From NCBI GenBank assembly GCA_903857495.1, contig CAIOFF010000061.1:1-64000 (forward strand): a DNA stretch of 64,000 nucleotides, written 5' to 3'. Shown in pieces: positions 37,001-44,757 of this stretch. A program made the position numbers and the translations under genes. The stretch comes from an uncultured Holophagaceae bacterium. GTDB taxonomy: Bacteria > Acidobacteriota > Holophagae > Holophagales > Holophagaceae. Position 1 is the stretch's first letter, and every line of letters starts with the position of its first letter. The notes under the pieces are model-generated. The model made no database searches and was not told the DNA's origin. It was given only the letters and a program-made list of their open reading frames with translations.

Positions 37001-37467
37001 TGCAGGGTTCCAGGACGGTCCTTGCGCACGAGGATGACATTCGGCAGGGAGAGGAACGGCTTGGTGAAGGAGAGGAATTCCGCTCTCCAGGGTGTCTCCA
37101 TGACGGCATTCACGACCTGGAGCTGACCGCTTCGCGCCTGCTCCAGGAGCTCGTCCAAGGTCGAGAAGGGTCTTCGCTGGAAGCGGACTCCGAGCTTCGC
37201 TTCGAGCAGGACCAGGTGGTCGTGGGCGAGGCCCGCAGGCTGGCCCTGGGGATCCAGGAAGACCAGAGGGGCGGAGTTTGTCTCGACGCCGAGCACGATC
37301 CGCCCCTGGTTTTCCGTGAGCCAGCGGCGTTCCTCGGGGCTCAGGAGGTCCCTGGAGACGCCCTTCCCACAGCCTGCCAGGGCGCTCACCAGCAGCAGGA
37401 CCCCGGCCAGGGTCGCCAAGCCGACCGATCTGAACCCGCCTGCCATGGCCCGTAGCTTGGTCCTCAA
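34042..37467 (-). CDS. Hybrid sensor kinase with periplasmic solute-binding sensor, PAS, GAF and receiver domains
   Basis: About 1,141 residues. An N-terminal signal/lipobox-like segment (LLLVSALAGCGKG) leads to a bacterial solute-binding family 3 domain (about 55-265: GRIVLGVETNSAPLVFLD). A membrane helix lies near 285-310. Then follow PAS (YRAFFMHGPDGIVVL), GAF (about 470-620), PAS (YRDLFDQANEGLLIM), HisKA with His795 ([13 protein letters not shown]), HATPase_c (NLCVNAVDAMPENG) and a receiver with Asp1074 (VILDMNMPG). It probably senses an amino-acid-like or other small ligand in the periplasm. Start is TTG at 37467 or ATG at 37446. From HisKA on it is close to the kinase at 5991-9248. The gene is bracketed by repeats R6 and R7. 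Confidence 0.92.
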   Translation of the reverse strand: MRTKLRAMAGGFRSVGLATLAGVLLLVSALAGCGKGVSRDLLSPEERRWLTENQGRIVLGVETNSAPLVFLDPQGQPAGLAHDHLVLLEAKLGVRFQRRPFSTLDELLEQARSGQLQVVNAVMETPWRAEFLSFTKPFLSLPNVILVRKDRPGTLHEEDLRGLRVSLVRGFATTERLTDKPMGLVPDLVPDDLTGILNVSFGHSDAGVFDLATASYLIHKNGITNLRMAGETGRGMQLSMATPRSQPQLLQILEKGLQAITPTERAEIRNRWISASATSLFTDGRFWLAAGIVLLVLLVLVCTVLIWNRTLRRQVKLRTQELSRGMEAVEESEARYRAFFMHGPDGIVVLDPATRRPLAFNDQACRQLGYTREEFANLTMADIEAMETAQETSARIRGVMTKGHDDFETLQRTKQGVIRNIHVTAQYIRTRGVSTYHCVWRDVTERRRMEEALGQRTGELATLLEVSRSLSATLDLNAILQAATNRIAELTDLKTAAVYLLSGEMLRMGAGTPPLPPQFPEELRLAPLADHPHILKALTTRRQVFLLDTLCTDLTPAERAVSEARGLRSILYLPLIAGANALGVLIASSVGEPQVVSEADQVFCQTLANVAAIAISNGQLYEASQAHGAELEKEIIERKRAEAALRDNVRHYRDLFDQANEGLLIMTREGQLSEVNRAFAEMHGYSVEEMIGFDIQALDVRNERAMEDRSDFIRRMQEGEVVRFEVAHYHKDGHVFPLSVTTSLIDLGDQAYYLAFHQDITERRQAEEDHLRLQTQLQQSQKMESLGTLAGGVAHDMNNVLGAILGLATAHIGTQPYGSPLHQALDTIIKATERGGKMVKSLLSFARQSPAEESKLDLNALLREQISLLERTTLAKINLQMDLEAGLHPTLGDASALTHAFMNLCVNAVDAMPENGTLTLHTRNIDPGWIEVVVEDNGTGMPREVLEKAMDPFFTTKGVGKGTGLGLSMVYSTVVAHRGRMTLESEPGKGTRVRLLFPVCEKAAHAAEGGASAARVSLLRSLKVLLVDDDDLIQRSIQALLEVMGHTAVTTAPSGEEALAALEAGLEPDLVILDMNMPGLGGAGTLPRLRVLCPAVPVLLSTGRADQTALTLASAHPGVTLLSKPFGLRELQSHLESIGLG

Positions 37468-37522
37468 TGAATCCCCATCCCTTCACCACCATCGTCTAGG
37501 AGGAGCTTGTACATGATTCTCG

Positions 37523-37636
37523 GCTTTCAGCTGTCGGCTGTCAGCTATCGGTGAAAGAAGGGCCTGGCTGGGTCTTAAGGGCCACGCCGAGCCCTGCAGT
37601 TGATAGCTGAGAGCTGACAGCTGACAGCTGACAGCC
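37523..37636. repeat. R7: heptamer inverted array upstream of hybrid kinase
   Basis: Four 7-bp units (gctttca, gctgtcg, gctgtca, gctatcg; 37523-37550), a 50-nt spacer (37551-37600) and five inverted units (tgatagc, tgagagc, then tgacagc three times; 37601-37635). The arms can pair over about 28 bp. Spacer and orientation match R6 on the other side of the kinase gene. It lies between the kinase start and the stop of the REC-HATPase gene, so it may also end transcription of neither or both. Confidence 0.9.
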
Positions 37637-37641
37637 AGATG

Positions 37642-38553
37642 CTACTTCTTCCTCAGCACCATCCGGATCTGGTTGCCCTTCTCGTTGAAGTGGACTTCGT
37701 CCATGACCAGGAGGATGAGGGGCAGGCCGCGGCCGAAGTGCGGGGCCATGTCGGAGTCGCCAGGCAGGGGGGACAGGCGGCTGGCATCGAAGCCCTTGCC
37801 TTCGTCGCTGATCTCCAGCTCGAAGCGCTCGGTGTCCAGGGCGAGCCGCACCTCGATGAGCCGGCCCGCGTAGACCGGATCCGCCATGCGGGCCGCACGC
37901 AGCTTGAGGTAGGGGTCCTCGTCCATGAAGAGATCGCCCTTCATTCGGGACTCCATCTCCAGGTTGCCGTGGTCGAGGGCATTCACCAGCGCCTCGTGGA
38001 CGGCCATGGCGATGACGTCCGCGTTGTTGGAGGAGGCGAAGCCCATGGGCACCAGCCGGTCCGTGAGGTGGCGCACGAGGCTGGACACTTCCACCTCGTC
38101 CGAGCGGAACAGGAAGTGCCGCCGCTCGTTCACCAGCCCGTGCAGGCCACTGTCCGCCATGCGGATGTCCCGGTGCAGGTCCACCAGGTGGAAGACGCTC
38201 TGCACCATGTCCCGGAGGGCGATGGGCTTCATGAAGAGGTTCGAGGCGCCCATGCGCATGGCCCGGATGGCGTAGTCCACGGAGGCCTGCCCCGTCATCA
38301 GCACCACCGGCAGGTGCGGCTGCGTGGTCTTCACCTTGTCGATGACCTCGAAGCCGTCGATGCCCTCCATGTTGATGTCGCTGATGACCAGGTCGAACTC
38401 CGGGGCCGAGGGATTCTGCAGCAGCTCCAGGGCCTGGGCCGCATCCGGGTAGGAGTGCACCTCCATGCCGAAGTGGGCCAGGGCCGCCTGCACCATGTCC
38501 AGGACTGCCGGATCATCGTCGATCAGCAGGATCTGCGGCGCGCGTCGGATCAT
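37642..38553 (-). CDS. Response regulator with C-terminal RsbW-like HATPase domain
   Basis: 303 residues. An N-terminal receiver has ILLIDDDPAVLDM and phospho-acceptor Asp59 (LVISDINMEG), then LMTG and MKPI. The C-terminal domain (about 155-300) is of the HATPase_c_2 (anti-sigma factor serine kinase, RsbW/SpoIIAB) type: VHEALVNALDHGN, ISDEGKGFD and FGRGLPLILLVMDEV. A phosphorylation-controlled anti-sigma or anti-anti-sigma switch is the expected role. No STAS-domain antagonist or sigma factor lies next to it. The SpoIIE-type phosphatase at 13199 is a candidate partner elsewhere in the window. Confidence 0.9.
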   Translation of the reverse strand: MIRRAPQILLIDDDPAVLDMVQAALAHFGMEVHSYPDAAQALELLQNPSAPEFDLVISDINMEGIDGFEVIDKVKTTQPHLPVVLMTGQASVDYAIRAMRMGASNLFMKPIALRDMVQSVFHLVDLHRDIRMADSGLHGLVNERRHFLFRSDEVEVSSLVRHLTDRLVPMGFASSNNADVIAMAVHEALVNALDHGNLEMESRMKGDLFMDEDPYLKLRAARMADPVYAGRLIEVRLALDTERFELEISDEGKGFDASRLSPLPGDSDMAPHFGRGLPLILLVMDEVHFNEKGNQIRMVLRKK

Positions 38554-38576
38554 GGGGGGCTCCGTTGAAGGAGAGT

Positions 38577-39827
38577 CTACCCAGCGGGGGGCAGCAGCGG
38601 TGCGATGAGGTTCCAGGTGCGGTCCAGGGCGCCCCGGAGGGCCTCCGGCAGCGGTACCGGGGGACCGGGCCGCAGGCTGGCCCGATCCAGGGCCGCCCGC
38701 AGCCGCTCGGCGAGCTGCCCGGCGGCCACCGGCTCCACCTGCCCCGAGGCCACCAGCGGCGGCACCAGGTCCTGGAAGTTCGCGAAGCCGGGCCCGACCA
38801 GGGTCGGCACCCCGGCCCGGACCGGCTCCAGGGGGTTGTGGCCCCCCTCGGCAGCCCAGCCCCCGGCCACCAGGGCCACGGTCCCCTCGGCGTAGGCGGC
38901 GGGCAGCTCGCCCAGGGTGTCCAGCAGCAGCACGTCCACGTCACACCAGACGCGGGCCTCGTCCCAGGGCGCGGAGGCCCGGTGGAAGGCCAGGCGCCGG
39001 GCGGCGAAGGCCGCCGCCACGGCCTCGAAGCGCCGGGGCTGCCGGGGCGCGAGGATCAGCCGGAGGCCCGGCAGCTGGGCCCGGGCCGCAGACCAGGCCG
39101 CCAGGATGAGGTCTTCCTCCCCCTCCACGGTGTTCCCCGCCACCACGATGGGGGCGTCCGCCCAGCCCGCCCGGAGCCGGTCCCAGCCGCTGTGCAGGGG
39201 CCGCGGCGGCGGCAGGTCGGCCTTCAGATTGCCGCCCAGGGCCACCGTGGGCGCCCCCAACCTGCGGAAGGCGTCGGCGCTGGCCTCGTCCCGGGCCGCC
39301 ACCAGCGAGAGCCGGGCCGCCGCACGGCGGAGCCAGGGCCCGCCCCGCGCCAGGGAACGCTCGGTGAGGCGGCCATTGACCACGAGGCGCGGGATGCCCC
39401 GGGTTGCCAGGGCCTCCAGCAGCCCCGGCCACAGCTCGGTCTCCAGCGCGATGAAGGCTCCGGGTGGGCGCTGCAGGAAGGACTCGAGGCCCGCAGGATC
39501 GTCCAGGGGGAAGGCGCCGCCGCTGACGCGCCCGGTGCCATCGTCCCAGCCCGGGAGGCGGCGGGTCAGCAGCTCTAGACCCGCGGGTGTGCCGGTGCTC
39601 AGGTGCACCCGGTGCCCGGCATCGCGCAGGCGGCCCACCAGCCCGTCCGCCAGCAGCAGCTCGCCCATGCTCACCGCGTGCAGCCAGACCCAGCGCCCCG
39701 CCGGCAGATCCGGGACCTCTGCCTCCAGCCGCAGCCGCCAGCCCGCGGGCAGCCCCCGGGCGCAGGCCCGGGCCGCGGCGCCGGCCAGGGACACGGCCAG
39801 GCGGTAGCTGAGGTCGAGGGTGTCCAC
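38577..39827 (-). CDS. waaA: 3-deoxy-D-manno-octulosonic acid (KDO) transferase
   Basis: 416 residues of the KdtA/WaaA GT30 family that attaches KDO to lipid A precursor at the inner membrane. Visible are WVWLHAVSMGELLLADGLV near 50, FIALETELWPGLLEAL (the conserved ETE-WP motif with acceptor-site Glu), LGGNLKADLP, and the C-terminal VAGGWAAEGGHNPLEP nucleotide-sugar segment. An N-terminal hydrophobic helix is short. It starts at ATG 39827. It follows a 23-bp gap downstream of which the REC-HATPase gene reads the same way. Confidence 0.93.
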   Translation of the reverse strand: MDTLDLSYRLAVSLAGAAARACARGLPAGWRLRLEAEVPDLPAGRWVWLHAVSMGELLLADGLVGRLRDAGHRVHLSTGTPAGLELLTRRLPGWDDGTGRVSGGAFPLDDPAGLESFLQRPPGAFIALETELWPGLLEALATRGIPRLVVNGRLTERSLARGGPWLRRAAARLSLVAARDEASADAFRRLGAPTVALGGNLKADLPPPRPLHSGWDRLRAGWADAPIVVAGNTVEGEEDLILAAWSAARAQLPGLRLILAPRQPRRFEAVAAAFAARRLAFHRASAPWDEARVWCDVDVLLLDTLGELPAAYAEGTVALVAGGWAAEGGHNPLEPVRAGVPTLVGPGFANFQDLVPPLVASGQVEPVAAGQLAERLRAALDRASLRPGPPVPLPEALRGALDRTWNLIAPLLPPAG

Positions 39828-40030
39828 CCCACCACGCTCTCATAAATCCAGGTCGGGGCGGTAGCAATCGGGACCGCCCGCAGCCACCGCAGCCTGCGCC
39901 ACGCGTTTCGGCAGGGGCCCGGGCGGCGGAATAGGTGGTCAGGGCTGAGGATCTCCGTTAGCCTGGGCCACACGCCCGGCCAAAGCTGTTGCGACACTCA
40001 AAAAAACCATCTTTCAAGGAAGGGGACTCG

Positions 40031-40345
40031 ATGACCACCCCAAACGAAGCAACTGCTGAGGCGGTCATCGTCACACAGCCCCACACCACGTCCTTCGGCA
40101 CCGCCGCCCTGGTGCTCGGCATCCTCGGGACCCTGCTCTGCATCGTCCCTTACGTCGGCCTTCCCTTCTCCATCGCCGCCGTGGTCCTGTCGAGGCGCCA
40201 GAAGACCCGGGATCGTGAAGCCGGCGAGGCCGTCCTGACGAAGACCGCCGCGGCCAGCATCATGGGCATCCTCGGCATCGTCCTGAGTGTCATGGTGGGC
40301 CTGGTTCTGGTCTTTCTGGGCTGGGCCACCGCGTCCTGGGCGTGA
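40031..40345 (+). CDS. Small two-helix membrane protein (DUF4190-like)
   Basis: 104 residues from an ATG with an AAGGA-type ribosome-binding site. Two membrane helices (TAALVLGILGTLLCIVPYVG with an adjacent LPFSIAAVVLS; and ASIMGILGIVLSVMVGLVLV) are joined by a charged loop SRRQKTRDREAGE. The GILG-xxL pattern is that of DUF4190 proteins. Function unknown. It stands alone between waaA (divergent) and the CobW-like gene, after a 203-bp gap in which I see no other feature. Confidence 0.75.
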   Translation: MTTPNEATAEAVIVTQPHTTSFGTAALVLGILGTLLCIVPYVGLPFSIAAVVLSRRQKTRDREAGEAVLTKTAAASIMGILGIVLSVMVGLVLVFLGWATASWA

Positions 40346-40430
40346 GCGGAATCGCGGGCTTCGCTCCAAGCACTGTGCTTGCCCCCAATCAATGTTGGAG
40401 CCCCGCCCGACCGCCCGTCATCATGGAGGG

Positions 40431-41441
40431 ATGTCCATCTCCCCACTCGTCGAAGTCCTCATCGTCACGGGCCCCCTGGGCGCGGGGAAGACCACGGCCG
40501 TGAACCGGCTGCTCAAGGCCGAGGTGGCTGCGGGGCGGCGGGTGGCGGTGCTCATCAACGAGTTCGGCGCCATCAGCGTGGACGGCACCCTGGTGGACGC
40601 CGAACGGCCTGAGCTGGCGGGGGTGGAGAACCTGGTGAACGGCTGCGCCTGCTGCAGCCTGCGCGATGACGTGGTGGCCACCTTGAAGGCCTGGTGTGAC
40701 CAGCCCGAGGGCATCGGCCCCCAGCGGGTGGTGCTGGAGACCACGGGCCTGGCCGACCCCACGGACCTGCTGGACCTGGAGCTGGAGCCGGAGCTGCTTG
40801 GCCGTCTGCGGCTGGCGGGGCTGCTGACGGTCCTCTCGAGCCTCTCTCCCGTGGACCACCTGCGGACCAAGCCCCTGGTGCACCGGCAGGCGGCCCTGGC
40901 CAGCCTGATCCAGCTCAGCAAGGGCGACCTCGACCCCTCTGCGGCGGTGGCCTGGGAGAGCGAGCTGCGCGCGGCCTTCAAGCACATCCCCCTGGTGGCC
41001 ACCCGGCAGGGCTTGGCCCCCGAGGGCAGCCCGGATCCCTGGCTGGGCGACGTGCGGCCCCTGCCCGAGGGCTGGGCTCCCACCCTGGGCGCCAGCTTCG
41101 CCGAGGCCCGGTCGCTCACCCTGCACTGGGACCACCCCCTGGACCCCGCGGCCCTGGAGACCCTGCTGCTCGCCCCTCCGGCCAGCGGCGAGCTGCTGCG
41201 CGCCAAGGGCGTCTGCGCCTTCGCGGGCTGGGCCCTGCGGGCCGATGGCAGCGACCGCTGGGCCTTCCAGCTGGCGGACGGCCGCCTGGAGATCTCCCCG
41301 CTCCCGCTGGGCACGGATGGCAGCGCTGCGGCCTGCGCAGCCGTGGTCATCGGCACGGGGCTCGACCGGGACCACTGGCAGAGAGCCCTGCGGGCACTGG
41401 AGCAGGCACCCCCAGGTGCGTGCCGGAAAGTGGTCCTGTAG
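40431..41441 (+). CDS. CobW/ZNG1-family metal-related GTPase
   Basis: About 336 residues of G3E GTPase type: P-loop VTGPLGAGKTTAVNRLL, the INEFGAISVD switch, the metal-binding GCACCSLRDD (CxCC), and ETTGLADPTDLL. The family moves or delivers metal such as Zn, or inserts Co into cobalamin; which metal is not clear here, since no cobalamin or zinc genes adjoin. Its ATG is only one base behind GGAGG, an unusually short spacing, and an in-frame ATG at 40392 is the alternative start. A C-terminal CobW_C-like region is diverged. Confidence 0.85.
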   Translation: MSISPLVEVLIVTGPLGAGKTTAVNRLLKAEVAAGRRVAVLINEFGAISVDGTLVDAERPELAGVENLVNGCACCSLRDDVVATLKAWCDQPEGIGPQRVVLETTGLADPTDLLDLELEPELLGRLRLAGLLTVLSSLSPVDHLRTKPLVHRQAALASLIQLSKGDLDPSAAVAWESELRAAFKHIPLVATRQGLAPEGSPDPWLGDVRPLPEGWAPTLGASFAEARSLTLHWDHPLDPAALETLLLAPPASGELLRAKGVCAFAGWALRADGSDRWAFQLADGRLEISPLPLGTDGSAAACAAVVIGTGLDRDHWQRALRALEQAPPGACRKVVL

Positions 41442-41517
41442 TTCCCTCGGGAGCCAGATCACCGCCAGCTTGGTATCATCCCCTTTTCCCCCGACCTGGG
41501 GGCAGCAAGGAGCAGGT

Positions 41518-44133
41518 GTGGATCAAGTGCTCGACCTCATGGCCCGGGAGCTCAAACTCCCCCGCGCTGGCGTCGCCGCCATCGTGGCACTGCTGGAGGA
41601 GGGCAACACCGTGCCCTTCATCGCCCGCTACCGAAAAGAGGCCACCGGTTCCCTCGACGAAGTGGCCATCCGGGCCGTGGAGGACCGGCACGCCTACTAC
41701 AAGGACCTGCTGGACCGCCGCAAGACGGTGCTCAAGACCATCGCCGAGCAGGAGAAGCTGACGCCCGAGCTGCAGGCCAAGATCGAGCGCACCTGGGTGA
41801 AAGCCGAGCTGGAAGACCTCTACCTGCCCTACAAGCCCAAGAAGCGGACCAAGGCCACCGCGGCCAGGGAGCGGGGCCTCGAGCCCCTGCTGGACTCGCT
41901 GCTAACTGATGGCAGCGGTGCCGATCCCTTCCTGATCGCCGAGCCCTTCATCAAGGACGAGGACGGCCTGCGCGCCCCCTCCGAGTGCATGGAAGGCGCC
42001 GGCCACATCCTCGCCGAACGCCTCGCCGAGGACGCGGCCATCCGCGCCTGGCTGCGGCTCGAGTTCCACGACCACGGTGTGCTGAAGTCCGTGATCCGCG
42101 AGGAGCGGAAGGCCGACCAGGCCGCCCTGCGCTTCCGGCCCTACTTCGACTTCTCCGAGCCCATCCGCAAGATTCCCAGCCACCGCCTGCTCGCCCTGCG
42201 CCGGGGCGAGAAGGAGGACGTGCTGACCGTGAAGCTGCTCGTGGACCGCGAGGTCTACGTCACGCAGCTGGTCGCCAAGATCCAGGTGGACCCCGGCAGC
42301 GGCTACCGCCGCTTCCTGCATGACGTCGCGGGCGATGCCTACGACCGCCTGCTGGCGCCCGCCATCGAGTCCGAGGTCCGCTACGAGGCCAAGAAGAAGG
42401 CCGACAGCGAGGCCATCAAGGTCTTCCAGCTCAACCTGGACCACCTGCTGCTGGCGCCCCCCGCGGGCCAGCTCTGCACCCTGGGCGTGGACCCGGGCAT
42501 CCGCACCGGCTGCAAGCTGGTGGTGATCAACCGCCTGGGCCAGCTGGTCCAGAACAGCGTGATCTATCCCCTGGAGCCCAAGCGCGACCTGGACGGCAGC
42601 CGCGCCATCCTGGAGAAGCTCTGCGCCGAGACCCCCGTGGAAGCCATCGCCATCGGCAACGGCACCGGCGGCCGCGAGGTGGAGACCTTCCTCCGCGAGT
42701 GGCTGAAGGAGACCGGCCGCGAGGGCCTCATCTGCGTCACCGTGAGCGAGGCCGGCGCCTCGGTCTACTCCGCCAGCGACATCGCCCGGGAGGAGTTTCC
42801 GGAGCACGACGTCACCGTGCGCGGTGCCGTGAGCATCGCCCGCCGCTTCCAGGATCCTCTGGCGGAACTGGTGAAGGTCGATCCCAAGAGCATCGGCGTG
42901 GGCCAGTATCAGCACGATGTGAACCAGACCTCCCTCAAGAAGGGCCTGGACGACGTGGTGGAGAGCTGCGTGAACCGGGTGGGCGTGGACCTGAACAGCG
43001 CCTCCTACAAGCTGCTGGCCTACGTGGCTGGCATCGGTGAGAGCCTGGCCAAGGGCATCGTCGCCCACCGCTTCGAGCACGGCGCCTTCAAGCGCCGCGA
43101 GCAGCTCCTGGAGATCAGCCGCTTCGGCGCCAAGGCCTTTCAGCAGGCCGCGGGCTTCCTGCGCATCCGCGAGGGCGAGGATCCCCTGGACGCCTCGGCG
43201 GTGCATCCGGAGAGCTACCCCGTGGTGCAGCGCATCTGCCAGCTGACCGGCAAGACCGTGACCGAACTGCTCGGCAATGACGCAGTCCTGAACACCCTGG
43301 ATCCCAAGCTGCTGGTGGACGAGCACTCCGGCCTGGAGACTGTGAAGGACATCCTGGACGAGCTGAAGAAGCCGGGCCGCGATCCCCGCCAGCGCTTCGA
43401 AGTGGTGGCCTTCCGCGAGGGCGTCAACAAGCCCAGCGACCTGGAGCTCGGCATGGAGCTGCAGGGCATCGTCACCAACGTGACCGACTTCGGCGCGTTC
43501 GTGGATGTGGGTGTCCACCAGGACGGCCTGGTGCACCTCTCCGAGATCGCCCACCGCTACGTGAAGAACCCCGCAGACGCCCTCAGCGTGGGCCAGGCCG
43601 TGAAGGTGAAGGTGCTGGCCGTGGACCTGGAGGCCAAGCGCATCGCGCTGTCCATCAAGGCCCTGCTGCCCGCTCCGGAAGGGGCCGACCAGCCCCAGCC
43701 GCGCCACCATCGCCGCGGCCCGGGCCGGCCCGAGGGCGGCCAGCCCCGCCCCGAAGGCGCCCGGCCCCAGGGCCCGCGCCCGCCCCGTCCCGAGGGGCCC
43801 CGGCCGCCCCGGCCCGAGGGCTCCCGTCCGCCCCGACCGGAGGGTCCCCGGCCTCCTCGCCCTGAGGGTCCTCGGCCTCCCCGTCCTGAAGGCGCCCGGC
43901 CGCCGCGGCCCGAGGGCTCCCGCCCCCCGCGGCCTGAAGGTTCTCGGCCGCCCCGCCCCGAAGGCGCCCGTCCGCCCCGGCCCGAAGGTCCTCGGCCCTC
44001 CCGGCCCCAGGAAGCCCGCCCGCCCCGCCCTGAGCGCGAAGCCGTCCCGGCCCCGCCCCCGGGTCCGGTGCTGCCGGCCTCCAGCGACTCCATCTCCGAG
44101 TTAATGGCCCGGTTCAACAAGGGACATCGCTGA
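41518..44133 (+). CDS. tex: Tex-family RNA-binding protein with Pro/Arg-rich repeat tail
   Basis: 871 residues. Tex core: N-terminal helices (LELKLPRAGVAAIVALL, VPFIARYRKEATGSLDE), a YqgF/RNase H-like domain (LGVDPGIRTGCKLVVI), helix-hairpin-helix modules (SAS YKLLAYVAGIGESLAKG), and an S1 domain at about 642-716 (GIVTNVTDFGAFVDVG). The core normally ends near 720-770. Here a tail of about 140 residues rich in Arg, Pro and Glu follows, then a conserved-looking helix DSISELMARFNKGHR. Tex binds nucleic acid and influences transcription. Start GTG has AAGGAGC upstream. Its stop overlaps the next gene (TGATG). Confidence 0.92.
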   Translation: MDQVLDLMARELKLPRAGVAAIVALLEEGNTVPFIARYRKEATGSLDEVAIRAVEDRHAYYKDLLDRRKTVLKTIAEQEKLTPELQAKIERTWVKAELEDLYLPYKPKKRTKATAARERGLEPLLDSLLTDGSGADPFLIAEPFIKDEDGLRAPSECMEGAGHILAERLAEDAAIRAWLRLEFHDHGVLKSVIREERKADQAALRFRPYFDFSEPIRKIPSHRLLALRRGEKEDVLTVKLLVDREVYVTQLVAKIQVDPGSGYRRFLHDVAGDAYDRLLAPAIESEVRYEAKKKADSEAIKVFQLNLDHLLLAPPAGQLCTLGVDPGIRTGCKLVVINRLGQLVQNSVIYPLEPKRDLDGSRAILEKLCAETPVEAIAIGNGTGGREVETFLREWLKETGREGLICVTVSEAGASVYSASDIAREEFPEHDVTVRGAVSIARRFQDPLAELVKVDPKSIGVGQYQHDVNQTSLKKGLDDVVESCVNRVGVDLNSASYKLLAYVAGIGESLAKGIVAHRFEHGAFKRREQLLEISRFGAKAFQQAAGFLRIREGEDPLDASAVHPESYPVVQRICQLTGKTVTELLGNDAVLNTLDPKLLVDEHSGLETVKDILDELKKPGRDPRQRFEVVAFREGVNKPSDLELGMELQGIVTNVTDFGAFVDVGVHQDGLVHLSEIAHRYVKNPADALSVGQAVKVKVLAVDLEAKRIALSIKALLPAPEGADQPQPRHHRRGPGRPEGGQPRPEGARPQGPRPPRPEGPRPPRPEGSRPPRPEGPRPPRPEGPRPPRPEGARPPRPEGSRPPRPEGSRPPRPEGARPPRPEGPRPSRPQEARPPRPEREAVPAPPPGPVLPASSDSISELMARFNKGHR
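43777..44016 (+). repeat. Nine 24-bp minisatellite units in the tex tail
   Basis: Nine consecutive 24-bp units (43777-43992) each encode RPPRPEGx with x = P, S or A, followed by one degenerate unit to 44016. Units differ mainly at third codon positions, so the array is old enough to have diverged or selected for the peptide while the period is kept. Confidence 0.9.
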
Positions 44134-44735
44134 TGCTCTGCACCTGGAAGCTCCTGGCGCCCGCGGCGCTGCTGCTGGTCCTGGCCTGCCAGCCCCGCTC
44201 CGCTGAGCCGCTCTACGCCCCCTGGGAGGAGGGCCTCACCCTCGCCTTCGAGGATCCCTCGCAGCCGCCGACCCAGCGCTTCAGCAACCGGATCCAGGTG
44301 CGCGTGGCCAAGTCCACCCTGGCCCCCGGCACCCCCCCGCAGGTGCAGCTCGACCTGGCCAGCGTCCGGGGCCAGCTGAGCCTCTACCTGCGTCCGCAGG
44401 ACGGTGGCGTCACCCTGGTGGCCGAGGGCGGCCGGGTCCTGGGCCAGCTGCTGCCCCCGGGCTTTCCCGCCACCACAACCTGGACCGAGAGCGGCGTCGA
44501 GTATCACGTGATCGGTCGCGCGGCCTGGTCCGGCGCCGCCCTGCTGCCCGCCACCGCAGACCCCATCGGTGTCTGGGTGGAGGCGCGCCTGCCTGGCGGC
44601 GGCCGCCGTCGCACCCTCTTCCTCCCCAATCACGGGGAGGTGGAAGTCCAGGAGCTGCGCGGCACCGAGTGGGTCACCGTGAACCGCCTGGTCTCGCGCG
44701 GCTTTACGGACTTCCCCGCCTTCAAGCGCCTCTGA
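44133..44735 (+). CDS. Hypothetical lipoprotein
   Basis: 200 residues with a lipoprotein signal (LAPAALLLVLACQPR, lipobox LVLAC). The mature part is beta-rich (LTLAFEDPSQPPTQRF, VQLDLASVRGQLSLYL, GVEYHVIGRAAW) with no known catalytic motif. The start ATG overlaps the Tex stop by one base (TGATG), and lepB follows 22 bases after it, so the three genes are probably co-transcribed. No family recognised. Confidence 0.75.
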   Translation: MLCTWKLLAPAALLLVLACQPRSAEPLYAPWEEGLTLAFEDPSQPPTQRFSNRIQVRVAKSTLAPGTPPQVQLDLASVRGQLSLYLRPQDGGVTLVAEGGRVLGQLLPPGFPATTTWTESGVEYHVIGRAAWSGAALLPATADPIGVWVEARLPGGGRRRTLFLPNHGEVEVQELRGTEWVTVNRLVSRGFTDFPAFKRL

Positions 44736-44757
44736 ACGCGCCTCGCCCGGAGCCGAC

